Assembly: GCA_030052355.1 (NCBI GenBank)
Contig: JASIGS010000330.1
Location: forward strand, 1 to 7,549
Length of the DNA: 7,549 nt
Direction of reading: 5' to 3'
Source of the DNA: Streptosporangiaceae bacterium
GTDB taxonomy: Bacteria > Actinomycetota > Actinomycetes > Streptosporangiales > Streptosporangiaceae
Positions within the stretch are counted from its first letter, which is position 1, and every line of letters starts with the position of its first letter. The position numbers were made by a program, and so were the translations under genes. Below the pieces are notes generated by a model. That model saw only the letters and a program-made list of their open reading frames with translations. It made no database searches and was not told the origin of the DNA. This document shows, piece after piece, positions 4,909 through 7,549 of the stretch.

Positions 4909-5304
4909 CTGAGCTAGCCGCTCACCCCTCGGCACCTCGGTGACGCCACCGGGATCTGGCATCGCGAAACCGTCGCCATCAAACCGCGGCACCACGTGCA
5001 CGTGCAGGTGGAACGGCTCGCCGTCCAGCTCTACGTTGTTCTGGAACGCGATGCTGCCGACGGCGCGGTACGCGACCGGGAACGCCGCCGTCAGGCGTGC
5101 CGTGACGGCGGCGAGCTCGGCCAGCAGACCGGGTCCGGCGTCGTGCAGGTTGCGGACGTGCGCCACCGGCAGCACCAGGGTGTGCGGGCGGTTCCGGGCG
5201 CGCTGCCGCAGCGCGGGCAGCACATAGACGCCGCCGGCCCGGTACGCGACGAGGTCGTCGTCTACCTCGCCGGCGCCGATGGCGCAGAAGACGCAATCGT
5301 CCAT
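4879..5304 (-). CDS. HIT-family protein (histidine triad nucleotide-binding)
   Basis: A 141-residue HIT-domain protein. These are nucleotide hydrolases or transferases acting on substrates such as AMP-amidates or dinucleoside polyphosphates. The catalytic triad motif HLHVHVVPRF lies at about residues 98-107, preceded by FQNNVELDGEPF, which is the usual substrate loop. The N-terminus MDDCVFCAIGAGEV carries CxxC at Cys4/Cys7, the position of the partial zinc site in many HIT proteins. HTLVLPVAHVRNLHD (about 61-75) is the standard core strand and helix. The frame is open far upstream, but ATG 5304 is chosen because the family begins there and it overlaps the upstream protease stop by one base (TGATG). 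That coupling may explain the lack of a clear Shine-Dalgarno. Substrate unknown. Confidence 0.92.
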   Translation of the reverse strand: MDDCVFCAIGAGEVDDDLVAYRAGGVYVLPALRQRARNRPHTLVLPVAHVRNLHDAGPGLLAELAAVTARLTAAFPVAYRAVGSIAFQNNVELDGEPFHLHVHVVPRFDGDGFAMPDPGGVTEVPRGERLAQSAQLRDMLR

Positions 5305-6104
5305 CAGGAACTGATCAGCTGCGGCGCGGCCCAGCGCCTTGCCGGGAAGTCGAACAGCCAGTTGGCACGCAGCATTGTCGGCGCGCCCAGGATCACGTCC
5401 ATCGGGAACTCCAGATTCCTGTTCATCGGAGCGAGGTCTAGCACCGCGACGCGTGCCGACGGGAACGCCACGCCGGCGATGGCCGGTCCGGCCAGCCTGA
5501 ACGTCGGCACCTCGAACCGGGCTCCGGTCGAATCGGTGCCGGACGAGCTGCCGGCGGGCTCGAGCAGGTCGGGGTGCGCCTCGGCGAACGCCTTGTCCAC
5601 AGCGGTGATGCCGCCACCGGAGTCCCAGCACGCGCTGGCCGTGACGCCATCCCAGGCCAGCTCCACGTAGGGGTGGCCGCGTTCGTCCACGGTGAGGTCC
5701 AGGTCTGCTTCGACCGCAGGCGACCGGCCGAGTTCGAGCAGCCCGGCGTCGAACCGGAAACGACAGCAATACCGGCCCAGCACGTCCATGCCGAGCAGGT
5801 ACTGCTGGCCGGAGTCCGGTGCCATGCGGCGGACGTCGAGCTCCGGTACTGCCAACTCACCGACTGCGAGGTCGCTGATGGTCACGATGTCAGCCGAGGC
5901 TGGCTGCCCGAAAGCTCCGGCCGAGGACTCCGACTTGACCGGCGCGAGCCCGGCCACCTCGCCGTGGGCAAGGATCTGCGTCCGAGCGGCACCGGTGTCA
6001 AGCCGGAACCAGTGTTGGTGCCCGCCGATCGTGCCGGCCACCATCACGTCTGCGCAGTCTGGATCGCCGGGATCGGTCTCCGTGTGCATCCGGATACGGA
6101 GCAC
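5304..6104 (-). CDS. Two-lobed retropepsin/pepsin-like aspartic protease homologue
   Basis: A 266-residue protein with two copies of the aspartic-protease half-fold. Lobe one has FRLDTGAARTQI (33-44; Asp36-Thr-Gly) and the later hydrophobic-Gly motif LLGMDVLG (103-110). Lobe two has ACWDSGGGITAVD (158-170; Asp161-Ser-Gly) and VILGAPTML (237-245). Each lobe therefore carries both elements of the active-site psi loop, and a single chain could form a monomeric pepsin-like site instead of a retropepsin homodimer. No signal peptide or membrane anchor is visible, so it is probably cytoplasmic. The start is GTG 6104, 5 nt after the ileS stop; ATG 6089 is a credible alternative, and neither has a strong Shine-Dalgarno. 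It overlaps the HIT start by one base. Substrate and activity are unknown. Confidence 0.82.
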   Translation of the reverse strand: MLRIRMHTETDPGDPDCADVMVAGTIGGHQHWFRLDTGAARTQILAHGEVAGLAPVKSESSAGAFGQPASADIVTISDLAVGELAVPELDVRRMAPDSGQQYLLGMDVLGRYCCRFRFDAGLLELGRSPAVEADLDLTVDERGHPYVELAWDGVTASACWDSGGGITAVDKAFAEAHPDLLEPAGSSSGTDSTGARFEVPTFRLAGPAIAGVAFPSARVAVLDLAPMNRNLEFPMDVILGAPTMLRANWLFDFPARRWAAPQLISS

Positions 6105-6109
6105 GCAGC

Positions 6110-7549
6110 CTAGCCCGCGGCCAGGGTCAGCGCGACCTTGACCGAGCCGCCGTCGCCGACCGGCTGGGCGGGCGCGTCCAGCTCGGCCGCCGGGCGCACA
6201 TCAACGACGACCGCCAGCGTCTCGCCTGCCACGAACGCCGCGTGCTCGCGCACCGCGTCGGCCACCGCCCCGTCGGCGCCGACGGCGAGCATGATCCGGT
6301 CTGATACCGCGAACCCGGCGTCCCGCCTGGCCTGCTGCACGACGCGGACCACGTCGCGCGCCGTGCCCTCGGCGGCCAGCTCGGGCGTGACCGACGTGTC
6401 GAGCTCGACCAGCCCGGTGTTGCCCGGCAGCGCCGAGGTCGACTCGGCGTGCGCTGCGGCCAGCCGTACCTCGTACTCACCGGCCTCGAGCTCGACTCCC
6501 GCCGCGATGACGGAGTCGCCCCGGCGCTCCACGTTCCCAGCCTTGACGGCCTTGATGACCTCCTGCACCTTGGCGCCGAGCCTCGGCCCGAGCACGCGCG
6601 GGTTGATCGTGAGCTCGAACGTGCCGAGGCTGGCCGGGTCGGCGGAGAGCACGACCTCCTTGACGTTGACCTCGTCGCGGATCAGCTCGAGGAACGGCGT
6701 CAGCGAACCCGCGTCAGGGTGCGCGACCGTGAGCCGGGCCAGCGGCAGCCTGACCCGCAGACCGCGGGCCTTGCGGAGCCCGAGTGCTGTGCTGCACACG
6801 GCCCTGACCAGGTCCATCGCGCTCGCCAGCTCGTCGTCGGCTGGCCACTCGGTCAGCTGCGGCCAATCGGCCAGGTGCACGCTTTCGCCGCCGGTGAGCC
6901 CGCGCCAGACCGCCTCGGCGGTCAGCGGCAGCAGCGGCGCGGCAGCCCTGGTCACCGCCTCCAGCACCGTCCACAGGGTGTCCAGCGCGGCGCGGTCGCC
7001 GGCCCAGAACCGGTCCCGCGACCGGCGGATGTACCAGTTGGTCAGCACCTCGAGGTACTCACGCAGCTGCTGGCACGCGGCGGCGATGTTGTAGACGTCG
7101 AGCAGCTGCTCCACCTGCGTCACGGCAGCGCGGGTCTTGGCCAGGATGTAGCGATCCAGCACGTGCTCGCTCGCGGTGCCGGGCTTCGCCTGGTAGTTCT
7201 CCGCGTTGGCGTACAGCGCGAAGAAGTAGTAGCTGTTCCACAGCGGCAGGATGGCCTGCCGGACGGCATCCCGGATGGCGGGATCTGACACCACCACGTC
7301 GCCGCCGCGCAGGATCGGGCTCGCCATCAGCAGCCAGCGGATAGCGTCCGAACCGAAGCCGTCGAACACCTCGTTGACGTCGGAGTAGTTGCGCAGGCTC
7401 TTGGACATCTTCTGGCCGTCGCTGCCGAGCACGATGCCGTGGCAGACGCAGTCGCGGAAGGCCGGCCGGTCGAACAGCGCGGTGGCGAGCACGTGCAGCG
7501 TGTAGAACCAGCCGCGGGTTTGCGGGATGTACTCGACGATGAAGTCGGC
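6110..7549 (-). CDS. ileS: Isoleucyl-tRNA synthetase, C-terminal 479 residues (5' end beyond window)
   Basis: The C-terminal part of a class I aminoacyl-tRNA synthetase that charges tRNA-Ile in the cytoplasm. The frame runs unbroken from the window edge to TAG. It opens with PQTRGWFYTLHVL and continues to the ATP-binding KMSKS loop (GSDGQKMSKSLRNYSDV, about residues 42-58 of the visible part). FGSDAIRWLLMASP follows, then the anticodon-binding helical domain (LWNSYYFFALYANAE through NWYIRRSRDRFW and LLPLTAEAVWRGL). The last ~200 residues form the extra C-terminal domain typical of the long actinobacterial/eukaryote-like IleS. No C-terminal zinc-finger cysteine pairs are present, as expected for that type. 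About half of a roughly 1,040-residue enzyme is missing to the right. It is probably the first gene of a unit with the protease and HIT genes. Confidence 0.97.
   Translation of the reverse strand, partial: ADFIVEYIPQTRGWFYTLHVLATALFDRPAFRDCVCHGIVLGSDGQKMSKSLRNYSDVNEVFDGFGSDAIRWLLMASPILRGGDVVVSDPAIRDAVRQAILPLWNSYYFFALYANAENYQAKPGTASEHVLDRYILAKTRAAVTQVEQLLDVYNIAAACQQLREYLEVLTNWYIRRSRDRFWAGDRAALDTLWTVLEAVTRAAAPLLPLTAEAVWRGLTGGESVHLADWPQLTEWPADDELASAMDLVRAVCSTALGLRKARGLRVRLPLARLTVAHPDAGSLTPFLELIRDEVNVKEVVLSADPASLGTFELTINPRVLGPRLGAKVQEVIKAVKAGNVERRGDSVIAAGVELEAGEYEVRLAAAHAESTSALPGNTGLVELDTSVTPELAAEGTARDVVRVVQQARRDAGFAVSDRIMLAVGADGAVADAVREHAAFVAGETLAVVVDVRPAAELDAPAQPVGDGGSVKVALTLAAG

Noticed and set aside
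5305..5769. Long N-terminal extension of the HIT protein to 5769
   Set aside because: It is a shadow of the protease gene in another frame. The family N-terminus and the TGATG overlap place the start at 5304.
6138..7288. Plus-strand frames of 318 and 279 residues opposite ileS
   Set aside because: They are antisense to an unmistakable IleS sequence, with Ser/Arg/Thr-biased composition typical of GC-driven shadows.

Overview
The window looks like chromosomal DNA of a high-GC actinobacterium. The G+C content is roughly 70% by eye, GTG starts are common, and genes are tightly coupled by 1-4 bp overlaps. The families present are typical of actinomycetes: a GT87 mannosyltransferase-like membrane protein, a maleylpyruvate isomerase/DinB-like protein with an ArsR and SRPBCC partner, and an actinobacterial-style IleS. 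I cannot name the genus from sequence alone.

Layout from left to right. (1) Positions 1-986, minus strand: a two-gene unit. The first gene encodes a 194-residue protein made almost entirely of eight tandem 21-23-residue repeats built on an IEHPLLLAAxMRRR core. It is followed 85 bp later by an unrecognised helical Ala/Leu/Glu-rich protein cut off by the window edge. I recognise neither family, and this is the most unusual part of the window. (2) Positions 1161-2628, minus strand: a compact three-gene operon (MDMPI/DinB-like protein, ArsR regulator, SRPBCC/AHSA1 protein) joined by 4-bp stop/start overlaps. A perfect 12-bp palindrome sits beside its probable promoter. (3) Positions 2745-3388, plus strand: a ribbon-helix-helix antitoxin and PIN-domain toxin pair (VapBC-like) with a GTGA overlap. 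(4) Positions 3544-4908, plus strand: a multi-membrane-span GT87-family glycosyltransferase. (5) Positions 4879-7549, minus strand: the C-terminal half of isoleucyl-tRNA synthetase, then a two-lobed retropepsin/pepsin-like aspartic protease homologue, then a HIT-family protein. These are almost contiguous (5-nt gap, then TGATG overlap), and the HIT gene overlaps the end of the GT87 gene tail to tail by 30 bp.

Working together: the ArsR regulator probably controls its own operon, including the two small-molecule-type proteins, through the palindrome. The VapBC pair is a self-contained toxin-antitoxin module facing away from it across a 116-bp divergent promoter region. The ileS-protease-HIT group looks like one transcription unit, though only ileS has an obvious housekeeping role. 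The repeat protein and its neighbour probably form a functional pair whose remaining genes, if any, lie beyond the left edge.
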